Positions 7,016 through 17,041 of a DNA stretch of 64,000 bases are shown piece by piece. Origin of the DNA: Bacteroidetes bacterium HGW-Bacteroidetes-16 (GTDB taxonomy: Bacteria > Bacteroidota > Bacteroidia > Bacteroidales > F082); contig PHDN01000018.1 of assembly GCA_002840975.1 (NCBI GenBank), forward strand, positions 54,215 to 118,214, read 5' to 3'. Position 1 is the stretch's first letter. Each line of letters starts with the position of its first letter. A model generated the notes under the pieces. It ran no database searches and was not told the DNA's origin. It saw only the letters and a list, made by a program, of their open reading frames with translations. Position numbers and translations under genes: made by a program.

Positions 7016-8620
7016 TTAATCAACGTTGTCGTGAAGAAACGAGTTGTCGGATTTGATGACGGGTTGGTTTTTCCCGTCTTCACCGAGTGTGTATCTTGAT
7101 ACATTGGATTCTGATGAATGGATAGTTTCGCCCAGTTCCACTTTTTTGCGCAGATAGGCCGGCTGGTTTTCCAATTCGGCTAATTTTTCAGGTGAGCGTA
7201 AATTGATACTTAGATTTTTAAGTTTGTTAATTCGCTCATTGGCATTTTTTGAAATATTTTCTTCATCTTCATTTGGTGAGGGAGCGTGCTCGATGATTTT
7301 CTCAGCTTCTTTTTCTGGTAATGAAGAAATAGTATGGCCTACACTTAAATATGGATTCGGGCTCTGTCGGATTAAATTGATGGGATTTTTGATTGACGCG
7401 GACATGGTGGTCTCCGGGGCCTTTTCAGCTGAGGTTGATAGGTCCATGTTATGAACAACTTTTTGGGTGGGTGCCTCAATGGTGGGTTCAGTTTTTGTTT
7501 CGGCTAATGGATTGATTTTTTTTACCAGTTTGATCTCCGATTCAACCTCTGTATTGTCTTCTGTAAATATTGTTTTTTGTAGTGGTTCTGGTGGTTTTAC
7601 GTTGAACGACAGTCGATTTTGTCCAATGGTCCCAATCACCGTGTGTTCTGCTTCCACCTGAGGTTTTGTGTTTTCGAAACCGGTGGCAATAATGGTGATA
7701 CCAATGGCTTCACCCAGCGTTTCATCTGAACCGGTACCCCAAATAATGTCGGCGTCTTCACCGCTTTCTTTTTGAACGTATTCGGTGATTTCGGTTATCT
7801 CATCCATGCGGATGTCTTTGGTGCCGGTCATAATGTACAGTAAGATGTCTGTAGCGCCTTTCACCTCATTGTCGTTGAGCAAAGGTGAATTCATGGCTTG
7901 TTCAATAGCCCTGATGGCACGATCTTCGCCTTCGGCCCTGGCCGAACCCATGATGGCCTTACCGCTATCTTTTATTACTGTTTTAACATCTTCAAAGTCA
8001 ACATTCACATATCCGGTAACCGTGATGAGTTCGGCAATACCTTTTGCGGCAGTTGTTAATACATTGTCGGCTTTGGCAAAGGCATCTGAAAGAATGAGAT
8101 CGCCGAATTGTTGTCGAAGCTTATCATTGCTGATAACTAATAACGAATCCACGTATTTCTTAATTTCGGCAATACCCAGTTCGGCCTGTTTACGGCGTTT
8201 GCGGCCCTCGAAATTGAAAGGTAATGTCACAATACCTACCGTTAGAATCCCCATTTCGCGTGCCAGCTTGGCAATTACCGGCGCCGCTCCTGTTCCGGTA
8301 CCACCGCCCATTCCTGCCGTAATAAACAGCATTTGTGTGGTTTCATCCGCTAGCAACTCTTTTATTTTATCAAGCGAGCCTTCTGCTGCCAATTTGCCTA
8401 CTTCCGGATTGGCTCCTGCACCCAGTCCGTTCTTGTTACCAATTTCAATTTTGATAGGCACGGGACTCGACTCCAGTGCCTGTACATCGGTGTTGCAGAT
8501 TGCGAACTCAACTCCTGTAATACCTTGTTTAAACATGTGGTTTACAGCATTTGATCCACCACCGCCCACACCCAGGACTTTAATGATGGACGGATGTTGC
8601 TTTGGTTGAAAAGTAATCAT
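7016..8620 (-). CDS. ftsZ: Cell division GTPase FtsZ
   Basis: FtsZ polymerises into the cytokinetic ring. The globular part (residues 1-320) carries G-V-G-G-G-G-S-N-A-V and the tubulin signature G-M-G-G-G-T-G-T-G-A-A-P-V. A long variable linker (about 320-480) follows. The usual C-terminal FtsA-binding peptide appears as Q-P-A-Y-L-R-K-K at about residues 480-487, then some 47 further residues ending N-S-F-L-H-D-N-V-D, so at 534 residues it is much longer than the roughly 380 of E. coli. The extension seems typical of Bacteroidetes. It lies between ftsA and yqeY; a 95-base gap to ftsA has no promoter match. Confidence 0.98.
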   Translation of the reverse strand: MITFQPKQHPSIIKVLGVGGGGSNAVNHMFKQGITGVEFAICNTDVQALESSPVPIKIEIGNKNGLGAGANPEVGKLAAEGSLDKIKELLADETTQMLFITAGMGGGTGTGAAPVIAKLAREMGILTVGIVTLPFNFEGRKRRKQAELGIAEIKKYVDSLLVISNDKLRQQFGDLILSDAFAKADNVLTTAAKGIAELITVTGYVNVDFEDVKTVIKDSGKAIMGSARAEGEDRAIRAIEQAMNSPLLNDNEVKGATDILLYIMTGTKDIRMDEITEITEYVQKESGEDADIIWGTGSDETLGEAIGITIIATGFENTKPQVEAEHTVIGTIGQNRLSFNVKPPEPLQKTIFTEDNTEVESEIKLVKKINPLAETKTEPTIEAPTQKVVHNMDLSTSAEKAPETTMSASIKNPINLIRQSPNPYLSVGHTISSLPEKEAEKIIEHAPSPNEDEENISKNANERINKLKNLSINLRSPEKLAELENQPAYLRKKVELGETIHSSESNVSRYTLGEDGKNQPVIKSDNSFLHDNVD

Positions 8621-8715
8621 ATAAGGTTAGAATTAATAGTGTTATAAAAATAGTTTATTCAAAATTGGCGGGTAATATATCGTTCAGTAGTTTTTAACAA
8701 ACGAAAGTTAATTGC

Positions 8716-10029
8716 TTAGGCCGATGTATCATTTTCAAACCAATCCTTAATGGTGTTTAAAAAGCGGGATGTACCGGAATCTGTTTTTGGCATTTTGGGT
8801 TTTTCCTTTTTTTTACCCTTCTTTTCATCGGGCACCTCCTCAGGTGTAATCAGGTCGCCTTCTTTTCTTTTTTCATAGTCGTAGCGCCTGATTCCTTCAA
8901 TAACCAATCCAATTCCGGTGGCGTACATGGGAATGGCCATTTCATCTGCTACATCATTGGCCAGATGCTCATTTGGATAGCCAATACGTGTATCCATTCC
9001 GGTGGTAAATTCCGTTAGCTGGTCGATGTGTTTAAGTTGCGCGCCTCCTCCGGTGAGTACGATACCAGCAATCAGTTTTTTTTCGAAACCGGAGTTTTTG
9101 ATTTCAAAATAAACATGTTCAATGATTTCTTCCATGCGCGCCTGGATAATAAAAGCCAGGTTTTTAAGCGTAATTTCCTTTGGTGACCTGCCACGCAATC
9201 CGGGAATGGCCACTACTTCATCATCCCGGTTTTCGCTGGCCAGGGCCGATCCAAATTTTACTTTAAGCTCTTCGGCATGTTTTTTAATAATCGTACATCC
9301 TTCTTTAACATCCTCGGTCACTATATCACCACCAAAGGGTATCACAGCGGTGTGCCTGATGATATTGTCTTGAAAAATAGCCAGATCGGTGGTTCCGCCG
9401 CCAATATCAACCAACACTACGCCGGCCTCCTTTTCTTCTTCACTCAACACCGCTTCTGCCGAAGCAATAGGTTCCAGAATCAAATTAACCATTTCGAGTC
9501 CTGCCTTCTTAATGCATTTATAAATATTTTTGGCCGCAGCAGTTTGCCCGATAATGATGTGGAAATTGGCTTCTAACGTACTTCCTAACATGCCAACAGG
9601 TTGTCTTACGCCTCCTTCGTTGTCGATGATATATTCCTGCGCGATGACATCAATGATTTCTTCACCGGGCGACATGTTCAGTTTATACATGTTTTGATTC
9701 AGCCGATCAATTTCATTGGTGTTGATTTCTTTTTCAGGATCTTCGCGCATGATGTTACCGCGGTGCTGGTAACTCTTAATGTGTTGACCTGCTATGCCTA
9801 CGTTCACATATTTTATTGAAACACCCGATTTCTCTTCTGCCGCCTCCACTGCCTTACGAATGGACTGTACGGTGTTTTCGATATTGGCAACAACCCCTCG
9901 TTTAACCCCGATGGATTCGGCTTTCCCATAACCGAGAATTTCAATTTTCCCGTATTCGTTTCTCCGCCCAACAATACAGGCGATTTTGGTAGTTCCTATG
10001 TCGAGACCGACGATAATTTCAGATTCCAT
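8716..10029 (-). CDS. ftsA: Cell division protein FtsA
   Basis: FtsA is the actin-like ATPase that tethers FtsZ filaments to the membrane and recruits later divisome proteins. The phosphate-1 motif I-V-G-L-D-I-G-T-T-K-I-A begins at residue 6, and V-D-I-G-G-G-T-T-D-L and L-T-G-G-G-A-Q-L provide the other nucleotide loops. A Lys-rich linker (about 390-420) leads to the C-terminal amphipathic helix F-L-N-T-I-K-D-W-F, the membrane-targeting sequence. It directly follows ftsQ with a four-base gap, the usual ftsQ-ftsA-ftsZ order. Confidence 0.97.
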   Translation of the reverse strand: MESEIIVGLDIGTTKIACIVGRRNEYGKIEILGYGKAESIGVKRGVVANIENTVQSIRKAVEAAEEKSGVSIKYVNVGIAGQHIKSYQHRGNIMREDPEKEINTNEIDRLNQNMYKLNMSPGEEIIDVIAQEYIIDNEGGVRQPVGMLGSTLEANFHIIIGQTAAAKNIYKCIKKAGLEMVNLILEPIASAEAVLSEEEKEAGVVLVDIGGGTTDLAIFQDNIIRHTAVIPFGGDIVTEDVKEGCTIIKKHAEELKVKFGSALASENRDDEVVAIPGLRGRSPKEITLKNLAFIIQARMEEIIEHVYFEIKNSGFEKKLIAGIVLTGGGAQLKHIDQLTEFTTGMDTRIGYPNEHLANDVADEMAIPMYATGIGLVIEGIRRYDYEKRKEGDLITPEEVPDEKKGKKKEKPKMPKTDSGTSRFLNTIKDWFENDTSA

Positions 10030-10033
10030 ATGA

Positions 10034-10810
10034 TTATTTTTTTGTGCAAACTATCTGGTTATTAAATGTTAAATTTATGATCTGGTAGTCATTCCATCCG
10101 CTTCGCAGGCTTAGTTCCTGATAGAAAGCCCTCAGGTTCTCAAATTTTTGATCCATGTTGGCCATGCTGCCAAATTTGATAATGTGATCGCCAAGTTCAG
10201 GAACCAGTTCCCATTCACCAATACTGTTGTAATATAACTGCGCGATTTGAGCATTTAAGAATGCATCTTTACGAATGTAATTGACCAGAGTAAACAAGTC
10301 GTAAAGCGGAGTGTTGAAATTAGCACTGTCGTACACAGTGTTCAATTGTTTCTGTTTGAGATCGCCAAGATAGCCATTCGCGATCATCACACGCGGTGCG
10401 TAATTCTTGCCGATCGGGAAAAGAATGCCGTTTTCGTCCAAATAGTAACTTAGGTTGTTTTTTTCGTAAACACGAACTACGGGGATTCTTTCTTTCACGT
10501 TGACAAACACTTCTCCCTCTAAACCCAAATAACAATCAACACGATCAATATATGGATTTGATTTCAACTTTTTTTCGATGGATTTTTCACTTAAATCTGC
10601 CAGTCGATAATTCAATAAAGCGCCTTCGGTATTGATTGTTTTTTCCAAATCTTCTTTCTTTAGAAATCCCGTACCATTGTTTCCGCAGACCTTTACAACC
10701 AGCTTGTTGACTTTTTGATTCGAACGCTTCATGTAGCTTGCCCCGACTATAGCCAACAACCCACCAATAAGGAGCACAACTACAGATATGGAGAGTAGTT
10801 TTTTTAACAT
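10034..10810 (-). CDS. ftsQ: Cell division protein FtsQ
   Basis: FtsQ is a bitopic divisome protein that links early and late division factors. One N-terminal membrane segment (about residues 5-27) precedes a periplasmic part with a POTRA-like region (I-E-K-K-L-K-S-N-P-Y-I-D-R-V, about 84-97) and a beta domain. The sequence is divergent, as usual for FtsQ in Bacteroidetes; the call rests on topology, the POTRA motif and the position between murC and ftsA. Its start overlaps the end of murC by 7 bases, indicating translational coupling. Confidence 0.9.
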   Translation of the reverse strand: MLKKLLSISVVVLLIGGLLAIVGASYMKRSNQKVNKLVVKVCGNNGTGFLKKEDLEKTINTEGALLNYRLADLSEKSIEKKLKSNPYIDRVDCYLGLEGEVFVNVKERIPVVRVYEKNNLSYYLDENGILFPIGKNYAPRVMIANGYLGDLKQKQLNTVYDSANFNTPLYDLFTLVNYIRKDAFLNAQIAQLYYNSIGEWELVPELGDHIIKFGSMANMDQKFENLRAFYQELSLRSGWNDYQIINLTFNNQIVCTKK

Positions 10811-12156
10811 GACTTCAATATTTGTTCGATGGGTGTAACCAACTGTCCTATATCACCGGCCCCCATGGTTAGCAAGACATCGAAATCATGGGTTTTAATA
10901 AAACGAAAGAGATCGTTTTTTGCAACCAGGCTTTTATCCTTGTGATTCATCTCCTTCAGAATACTATATGAAGTGATTCCGACAATGGGCTTTTCCCTTG
11001 CAGGATAGATGTCCAGAAGCACAACCGTATCAAGTAATTCAAGCGATTTGGCAAATTCTTTGGCAAAATCCCGGGTTCGACTGAAAAGGTGGGGTTGGAA
11101 AATCCCCAGGATCTTTTTATTAGCGTAAAGGGTTTTAATAGCGACGATGGTCGATCTGATTTCTTCGGGATGATGGGCATAGTCATCAATATATACGAGC
11201 ACATCGGTGTTGATCCTGATATCGAACCTGCGTTCAACTCCCGTGAAAGTATTCAATCCGTTTTTAATTTCTTCGGCATTTAAGCCAAGTTGCAAAGCTA
11301 CACCCACCGCTGCCAGCGCGTTTTCGATGAAATGGGCGCCGGGAATCTGTAAACAAATGTCTTCGATTTTTATATCAGCATGTTTGATATCAAAAACAAA
11401 TCGATGGTCACGGATACGGACATGGGTGGCCTGTAGGTCGGCTTGATTATCAATTCCATAACTCAGGCATTTGCTTAGGTGAGTAAAATGTGATTTAAGC
11501 CTTGATTGAATTATAAGTGTTCCATCGGGGCTTAATTGCCGTGAAAATTGCAAAAATGCCTGAATCAGGGCTGCGTGGTTTTCGTAGATATCCAGGTGGT
11601 CGGCATCCATTGAACTAATAACTGCAATAGTCGGGTGAAGCATTAAAAACGAATGGTCGAATTCGTCGGCTTCAACAACAAAGAATTCGGTTTTGTCGGA
11701 TAGAATCAGATTTGTTTGATAATTTTTGGCAATGCCGCCAATAAAAGCAGTTGTATTTCTCCCTGCATGATGCAATAAATGAGCCACCAATGCGGTGATA
11801 CTGGTTTTTCCATGTGTACCGGCGATGGCAATGGTGGTATACTCCTGACTTATTTTACCCAATAGGGCGGCCCTTTTAATCAAAGGAATTCCTGACTTGC
11901 GGCAGAAAACCAATTCGGCGTTGTCGAAGGGTATGGCGGGAGTGTAAACCACCATCTCCGGGTTCGAAGGAATTCTGTTTACATCTTCCTGGTAATGAAT
12001 TTCCAGCCCTTCGGCTTCCAGTTGTTTCGTAAGCATCGACGGGGTCAAATCGTAGCCCGAAACCAGGTAGCCCAAATATTTGAAATACCTTGCCAGTGCA
12101 CTCATGCCGATGCCGCCAATGCCCAGAAAATAGATATGTCGTACTACCCTGGTCAT
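10804..12156 (-). CDS. murC: UDP-N-acetylmuramate--L-alanine ligase
   Basis: MurC adds L-Ala to UDP-MurNAc using ATP, the first step of stem-peptide assembly in the cytoplasm. The 450-residue protein has the N-terminal Rossmann motif G-I-G-G-I-G-M-S-A-L-A-R, the ATP loop G-T-H-G-K-T-S (about 114-120), E-A-D-E-F-D, and D-D-Y-A-H-H-P in the C-terminal domain, all typical of MurC. It overlaps murG upstream by 4 bases and ftsQ downstream by 7, so the three are translationally coupled. Confidence 0.98.
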   Translation of the reverse strand: MTRVVRHIYFLGIGGIGMSALARYFKYLGYLVSGYDLTPSMLTKQLEAEGLEIHYQEDVNRIPSNPEMVVYTPAIPFDNAELVFCRKSGIPLIKRAALLGKISQEYTTIAIAGTHGKTSITALVAHLLHHAGRNTTAFIGGIAKNYQTNLILSDKTEFFVVEADEFDHSFLMLHPTIAVISSMDADHLDIYENHAALIQAFLQFSRQLSPDGTLIIQSRLKSHFTHLSKCLSYGIDNQADLQATHVRIRDHRFVFDIKHADIKIEDICLQIPGAHFIENALAAVGVALQLGLNAEEIKNGLNTFTGVERRFDIRINTDVLVYIDDYAHHPEEIRSTIVAIKTLYANKKILGIFQPHLFSRTRDFAKEFAKSLELLDTVVLLDIYPAREKPIVGITSYSILKEMNHKDKSLVAKNDLFRFIKTHDFDVLLTMGAGDIGQLVTPIEQILKSC

Positions 12157-13274
12157 CTTTCCGTTTTTTGGATGAGTGAAATCACTTGGTCAACTATTGA
12201 TTGTGTGGCATTGGTATGATCAAAATGGGCCAGATTTTTAGTCATTTTCATCCGCTCATCCACATGCTTCATTAGCCTGATTATTTCAGTAGCAATCAAT
12301 TCTTTAGCAGCTGATTCTTTCACCAATATGCCGGCATTCTGATCCACCAATGTCTGTGCATTTCGTGTTTGGTGGTCTTCCGCTGCGCTGGGCAACGGAA
12401 TGAAAATGGCAGGTTTCTTAACAGCGACAATCTCTGCAATGGCAATGGCGCCTGCACGGGAAACAATCAAATCGCAGCTTGCATAGGCCAGATCCATGCG
12501 TTTAATAAAGTCTTTTACGACCACGCGTTTTTGACTGTCAACATCCGTAGCTGTATCAAGGGCTTCTTTATAACCGCTTTTCCCAGTTTGCCAAAGAATT
12601 TGAATGTCATTCTTAAGTAACAATGGTAAGTTATGAGCAATGGCCATGTTGATTTTATGTGCTCCCTGGCTTCCGCCAATAATAAGTACCACAGGAATTT
12701 CCGGTTTAAGTCCGAAATGCAAACGGGCTTCTTCCCTGCCAGCTTTCATTAGCATGATTTCCTTGCGGATGGGGCTGCCTGTGATCGTAATTTTATTTTT
12801 CGGAAAGTAACGTTCCATATCAGGATAAGCCACGCAGATGGAGTCAACAGTTCGTGAAAGTATTTTGTTGGTTAGTCCGGGATATGAGTTCTGTTCCAGA
12901 ATGAGGGTAGGTATATTTTTCTTGGAAGCCGCACGCAGCAGGACCCCGCTGGCATATCCCCCCGTACCTATCACCACGTCAGGATTAAACCGTTTGATGA
13001 TGCCTCCAATTTTTAATGTGCTTATCATCAGTTTTAATGGAAACAAGAGGTTGCTGAAAGTCAATTTTCGTTGCAATCCGCTTATCCATAAGCCAATAAT
13101 GGGATAACCGGCATTTGGAACTTTTTCCATTTCCATGCGTCCGGAAGCACCAACAAAAAGAAATTCGGCTTCAGGCAACCTCTTTTTTAGCGCATCTGCG
13201 ATGGCAATAGCAGGAAAAATATGACCTCCCGTTCCTCCGCCACTTAGCATGATATGGTATTTCTTTTTATCCAT
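12153..13274 (-). CDS. murG: Lipid II synthase (GlcNAc transferase) MurG
   Basis: MurG transfers GlcNAc from UDP-GlcNAc to lipid I, giving lipid II on the inner face of the membrane. The N-terminal glycine loop S-G-G-G-T-G-G-H-I-F-P and the second loop G-G-S-Q-G-A are present, as is the acceptor-side S-R-A-G-A-I-A-I-A-E. I chose the ATG at 13274, giving M-D-K-K-K-Y-H-I; an in-frame ATG at 13301 would add nine residues not seen in relatives and lengthen the ftsW overlap from 8 to 35 bases. It overlaps murC by 4 bases. Confidence 0.95.
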   Translation of the reverse strand: MDKKKYHIMLSGGGTGGHIFPAIAIADALKKRLPEAEFLFVGASGRMEMEKVPNAGYPIIGLWISGLQRKLTFSNLLFPLKLMISTLKIGGIIKRFNPDVVIGTGGYASGVLLRAASKKNIPTLILEQNSYPGLTNKILSRTVDSICVAYPDMERYFPKNKITITGSPIRKEIMLMKAGREEARLHFGLKPEIPVVLIIGGSQGAHKINMAIAHNLPLLLKNDIQILWQTGKSGYKEALDTATDVDSQKRVVVKDFIKRMDLAYASCDLIVSRAGAIAIAEIVAVKKPAIFIPLPSAAEDHQTRNAQTLVDQNAGILVKESAAKELIATEIIRLMKHVDERMKMTKNLAHFDHTNATQSIVDQVISLIQKTER

Positions 13275-14439
13275 TAACTGTTTGATTGACAGGTTGAACA
13301 AGTGCGTCCGCAGCTATTTGGTCATTTTCTTTGCTTACGCTCAGTATGATGCCAATGGCTAAACTGGTGAACCAGATGGAAGTCCCTCCCATACTGATCA
13401 AGGGTAAAGGTTGTCCGGTAGTAGGAAGCAGCCCCACGGCCACTCCCATGTTGATCATGGCCTGGAAGACCAAAGAAAATCCCACACCGATGGTGAGAAA
13501 CGCTCCAAAAGTACCGGGCGCTTTGGTGACAATTTTTACAGATCTGAAAAATAAAATCAGGTAGAGTAATACAACAAAGCTACCACCTACCAAACCATAT
13601 TCTTCCACAATAATGGCAAATATAAAGTCGGAATAGGGGTGTGGCAAAAAATTTCGTTGGGTACTGTTGCCTGGCATCTTGCCAAATATTCCACCAGTGG
13701 CAATGGCTATCTTGGCCTGATCGAGTTGGTAGTTTTCACCGCTGCTGCCATCAATATAGGAGGTAATGCGATTTTTCCAGGTGCCAACCCGTCCCTGTTG
13801 TCCTTCGGGAAGGGCGAATAGGATGGCTATTCCAATGGACATCACCACCAGGCCAATCCCGATCATCCCCAGTATGTACTTTATTTTAACGCCTCCTATA
13901 AATATCAGAACCAGACTTGTGACAAACAACAAAGCCGCGGTCGAAAAATTAGCCACAAAGATGAGCCCTGTAACAAGGATTACCGGAAGCATCAAAGGCA
14001 GGAAAGCAGATTTAAAGTCTTTGATATCTTCTTGTTTCTTACTCAGCATGCGTGCCAGGTAAACAATCAAGGTAATCTTTGCCAGGTCGGAGGTCTGAAA
14101 CGTGAGCCCAAAGGGCAAGGGCAAAACCCTTTTGGCATCATTTAAGTTGAGGCCAAAGAGCAGCGTGAGAAGTAGCAGCGGTATAGCTACGTACAAGGCT
14201 ACTTGGAAAATCCGGGAATAATAAGTGTATTTTAACCGATGAGCCAGGTACATGAAGAGCAGGCCAAATAACAATATCAGGGCATGTTTAAACATATAGT
14301 ATTCGGTATTGCCTCCCTGGTATTTGTAGGCCAATGTGCCGGTTGAGCTGTACACAGCCAAAAATGACAGTAAACTGAGTAAAAAAACGATTACCCAGAT
14401 AACACGATCCCCTTTTATTTTTCCAAATTTCGATCTCAT
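13267..14439 (-). CDS. ftsW: Septal peptidoglycan glycosyltransferase FtsW
   Basis: FtsW is the SEDS-family polymerase that works with the class B PBP FtsI at the septum. The 390-residue protein has about ten membrane segments. SEDS landmarks are the F-L-P-H-P-Y-S-D-F-I-F-A stretch (about 265-276), P-T-T-G-Q-P-L-P-L-I-S-M-G-G-T-S near the C-terminus, and Y-Q-L-D-Q-A in the large periplasmic loop. It lies between murD and murG, with a one-base gap to murD and an 8-base overlap with murG. Confidence 0.97.
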   Translation of the reverse strand: MRSKFGKIKGDRVIWVIVFLLSLLSFLAVYSSTGTLAYKYQGGNTEYYMFKHALILLFGLLFMYLAHRLKYTYYSRIFQVALYVAIPLLLLTLLFGLNLNDAKRVLPLPFGLTFQTSDLAKITLIVYLARMLSKKQEDIKDFKSAFLPLMLPVILVTGLIFVANFSTAALLFVTSLVLIFIGGVKIKYILGMIGIGLVVMSIGIAILFALPEGQQGRVGTWKNRITSYIDGSSGENYQLDQAKIAIATGGIFGKMPGNSTQRNFLPHPYSDFIFAIIVEEYGLVGGSFVVLLYLILFFRSVKIVTKAPGTFGAFLTIGVGFSLVFQAMINMGVAVGLLPTTGQPLPLISMGGTSIWFTSLAIGIILSVSKENDQIAADALVQPVNQTVNG

Positions 14440-14440
14440 G

Positions 14441-15787
14441 TTATAATTTATTCACTGCTTTTTTAAACTGGTTACCCCGGGCTTCATAATTTTCAAAAAG
14501 GTCGAAACTCGCGCAAGCCGGCGATAGCAAGACAATGTCTCCTTTTGAAGCAATTTGATATGCTTCAGCAACAGCTTCTTCGGCCGATTCAGTATCCACA
14601 ATATAAGGTACGATATCTCCAAAGGCGGCATGAATGGCCCGGTTGTCAAGGCCAAGACAAACGATGGCCTTCACTTTCTCCTTTACAAGATCCAGGAGTC
14701 CACTGTAATCGTTTCCTTTATCAACACCCCCAGCGATCCAAACTGTTGGCCGATCGACATATTCCAGTGCATACCAGGTAGCATTTACATTGGTGGCCTT
14801 TGAGTCGTTGATAAAGGAAATACCATGAACACTTGAAACATATTCAAGTCGATGGGCAATGTTGTGAAAATCAGACAGGCTAAGTTTCAGGGTTTCATTC
14901 CTGATATACATCAGCTTGGAGGCAACTCCTGCTGCCATTGAGTTGTAGGTATTGTGTTTTCCCTGTAATGCCAATTGTTCTAGTGTCATACTCACTTGGG
15001 TTTTATGATATTTGATGATTATTTTATTTTCTTTAATAAAGGCACCGTTTTTTAACGGATTGGTTTTAAGCGTGAATGGAATTAATTGAGCCACACATTT
15101 TCTGTTGCTTAGTTCCCGGTTTAACACAGGATCGTCGGCACAGTAAATAATGGCATCTTCCGGTTGTTGGTTTTGAAGAATCCTGAGTTTGGAAGCAGTG
15201 TAAAACGCGAAGTTATTTTCATACCTGTCGAGATGATCGGGTGTGATGTTGGTGATAATGGCGATGTTGGCCCTGAACTTTACCATGCCGTCCAACTGAA
15301 AGCTGCTTATTTCAAGCACATACACATCAAACTGGTTTTCGGCCACTTGCCAGGCAAAACTTTGTCCGATATTGCCTGCCAAACCTACGTTGAGCCCACC
15401 ATTTTTTAAGATGTGATACAACAAGAGCGTGGTGGTTGTTTTTCCATTGCTGCCGGTTATACTAATGAGTTTGGCATTGGTGTAACGTGAAGCAAACTCG
15501 ATTTCAGAAATGATGGGAATCTTTTTCTCACGAATGGCTTTGATTATCGGTATATTTTCCGGAATGCCGGGGCTCTTAATCACCTCTGTGGCCTGGAGTA
15601 TCCTATGAAGCTGGTGTCCGTTTTCTTCAAATTCAATTTGATGTTTTAGCAAGATTTGACGGTATTTCTCACTCACGTTCCGGTTGTCGCTCACCAATAC
15701 ATCAAGACCCTGTTTTTTAGCAAGTATGGCAGCGCCCACCCCGCTTTCGCCGGCGCCCAGAATTACTATTTTTTGATCGTTCTGCAT
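14441..15787 (-). CDS. murD: UDP-N-acetylmuramoyl-L-alanine--D-glutamate ligase
   Basis: MurD adds D-Glu to UDP-MurNAc-L-Ala. The 448-residue protein has the N-terminal uracil-nucleotide fold (I-L-G-A-G-E-S-G-V-G-A), the ATP loop G-S-N-G-K-T-T-T (about 114-121), the N-I-T-P-D-H-L-D-R-Y motif that positions metal and substrate, and I-N-D-S-K-A-T-N, typical of MurD. It is packed between mraY and ftsW with gaps of 13 and 1 bases. Confidence 0.98.
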   Translation of the reverse strand: MQNDQKIVILGAGESGVGAAILAKKQGLDVLVSDNRNVSEKYRQILLKHQIEFEENGHQLHRILQATEVIKSPGIPENIPIIKAIREKKIPIISEIEFASRYTNAKLISITGSNGKTTTTLLLYHILKNGGLNVGLAGNIGQSFAWQVAENQFDVYVLEISSFQLDGMVKFRANIAIITNITPDHLDRYENNFAFYTASKLRILQNQQPEDAIIYCADDPVLNRELSNRKCVAQLIPFTLKTNPLKNGAFIKENKIIIKYHKTQVSMTLEQLALQGKHNTYNSMAAGVASKLMYIRNETLKLSLSDFHNIAHRLEYVSSVHGISFINDSKATNVNATWYALEYVDRPTVWIAGGVDKGNDYSGLLDLVKEKVKAIVCLGLDNRAIHAAFGDIVPYIVDTESAEEAVAEAYQIASKGDIVLLSPACASFDLFENYEARGNQFKKAVNKL

Positions 15788-15800
15788 TCGTGGTTGATTG

Positions 15801-17039
15801 CTATCTGAGTTTTAATGTGATAATCGTGAGTACTGCCAAAAAAATTCCAATGATTAAAAACCGTTGAACAATTTTAGGTTCAGGGTATCCTAATTTTTGA
15901 AAATGATGATGCAAAGGCGACATCTTGAAAATCCGTCGGCCCTCACCATATTTCTTCTTCGTGTGTTTGAAATAGCTTACCTGAAGAATGACCGAAAGGC
16001 TTTCGGCAACGAAAATCCCGCAAAGGATGGGGATAAGTAATTCTTTTCGAATGATGATGGCAAACACAGCGATGATGCCACCAATGGATAAACTGCCTGT
16101 ATCGCCCATAAATACCTGTGCAGGATAGGTATTAAACCAAAGAAAACCTACCGTAGCTCCTACAAAAGCAGCGATGTAAATAGTGAGTTCGCCCACATTG
16201 GGCAGGTACATGATGTTCAGGTAATCTGCGAAAATGATGTTACCCGATACCCAGGCCAGCAAGCCAAGGGTTAACCCAATTACTGCCGATGTGCCCGCTG
16301 CCAGACCATCCATTCCATCAGTCAGGTTGGCTCCATTTGAAACCGACACAATGATGAATATGACCAATGGAATAAAAATTAGAAAGGCCCATTTTTCGTA
16401 GCCTGTTCCCAACCAACTAAGCAAACCGGCGTAGTCGAATTCATTGTTTTTAACAAAGGGAATGGTCGTTTTGGTACTCTGGAGTTGCTCATAAGTAAAC
16501 TTGGAGGCAGGTCCGGTCTGCTCAAGAGTAATGTATATTTCTGAAGCAGGTTTTGTTTTTTCGCGTACAATAACCTGTGGGTTAAAATACATCACCAATC
16601 CCACAATGAGCCCAAGCACTACCTGTCCAATAATTTTGTAAATACCTTTTAATCCTGTTTTGTCCTTTTTAAATACTTTGATATAGTCATCAGTAAAGCC
16701 AATAGCTCCGAGCCAAACCGTTGTAAACAACATCAGAAGGATGTAAATGTTTGACAGATCGGCAAATAATAAAGCTGGTACTAATATGGATGCCAGGATG
16801 ATCAGTCCTCCCATGGTGGGTGTTCCTTGTTTCTCCAACTGTCCTTCAAGACCCAAATCTCGGATGGTTTCTCCAACCTGTTTCCGGTTGAGAAACGAGA
16901 TCCAGCGATTTCCAAACAGCAAGCTGATCACCAATGAAGTAATCAATGCCATGGCGCCTCTAAACGACAAATAAGCAAATACTCCCGCTCCGGGGATATT
17001 AAAGGTGTTGTCTAAATATTGAAATAATGAATATAACAT
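15801..17039 (-). CDS. mraY: Phospho-N-acetylmuramoyl-pentapeptide transferase
   Basis: MraY transfers phospho-MurNAc-pentapeptide to undecaprenyl phosphate, giving lipid I. It is a polytopic membrane enzyme. Seen are the G-T-P-T-M-G-G motif, the catalytic D-D-Y region, [10 protein letters not shown], and the C-terminal P-L-H-H-H-F-Q cluster. At 412 residues it exceeds the roughly 360 of E. coli because of a polar insertion at about residues 175-215 between two membrane segments, which I believe is common in Bacteroidetes. It sits two bases downstream of murE. Confidence 0.97.
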   Translation of the reverse strand: MLYSLFQYLDNTFNIPGAGVFAYLSFRGAMALITSLVISLLFGNRWISFLNRKQVGETIRDLGLEGQLEKQGTPTMGGLIILASILVPALLFADLSNIYILLMLFTTVWLGAIGFTDDYIKVFKKDKTGLKGIYKIIGQVVLGLIVGLVMYFNPQVIVREKTKPASEIYITLEQTGPASKFTYEQLQSTKTTIPFVKNNEFDYAGLLSWLGTGYEKWAFLIFIPLVIFIIVSVSNGANLTDGMDGLAAGTSAVIGLTLGLLAWVSGNIIFADYLNIMYLPNVGELTIYIAAFVGATVGFLWFNTYPAQVFMGDTGSLSIGGIIAVFAIIIRKELLIPILCGIFVAESLSVILQVSYFKHTKKKYGEGRRIFKMSPLHHHFQKLGYPEPKIVQRFLIIGIFLAVLTIITLKLR

Positions 17040-17041
17040 AG

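Noticed and set aside
7785..8609. Long plus-strand open frame of 274 codons opposite ftsZ
   Set aside because: It is a mirror of ftsZ codon use, Ser/Ala/Pro-rich without domain features; ftsZ itself is certain.
13274..13301. Longer murG start at 13301
   Set aside because: The nine extra residues overlap the end of ftsW and are absent from MurG relatives as I know them.
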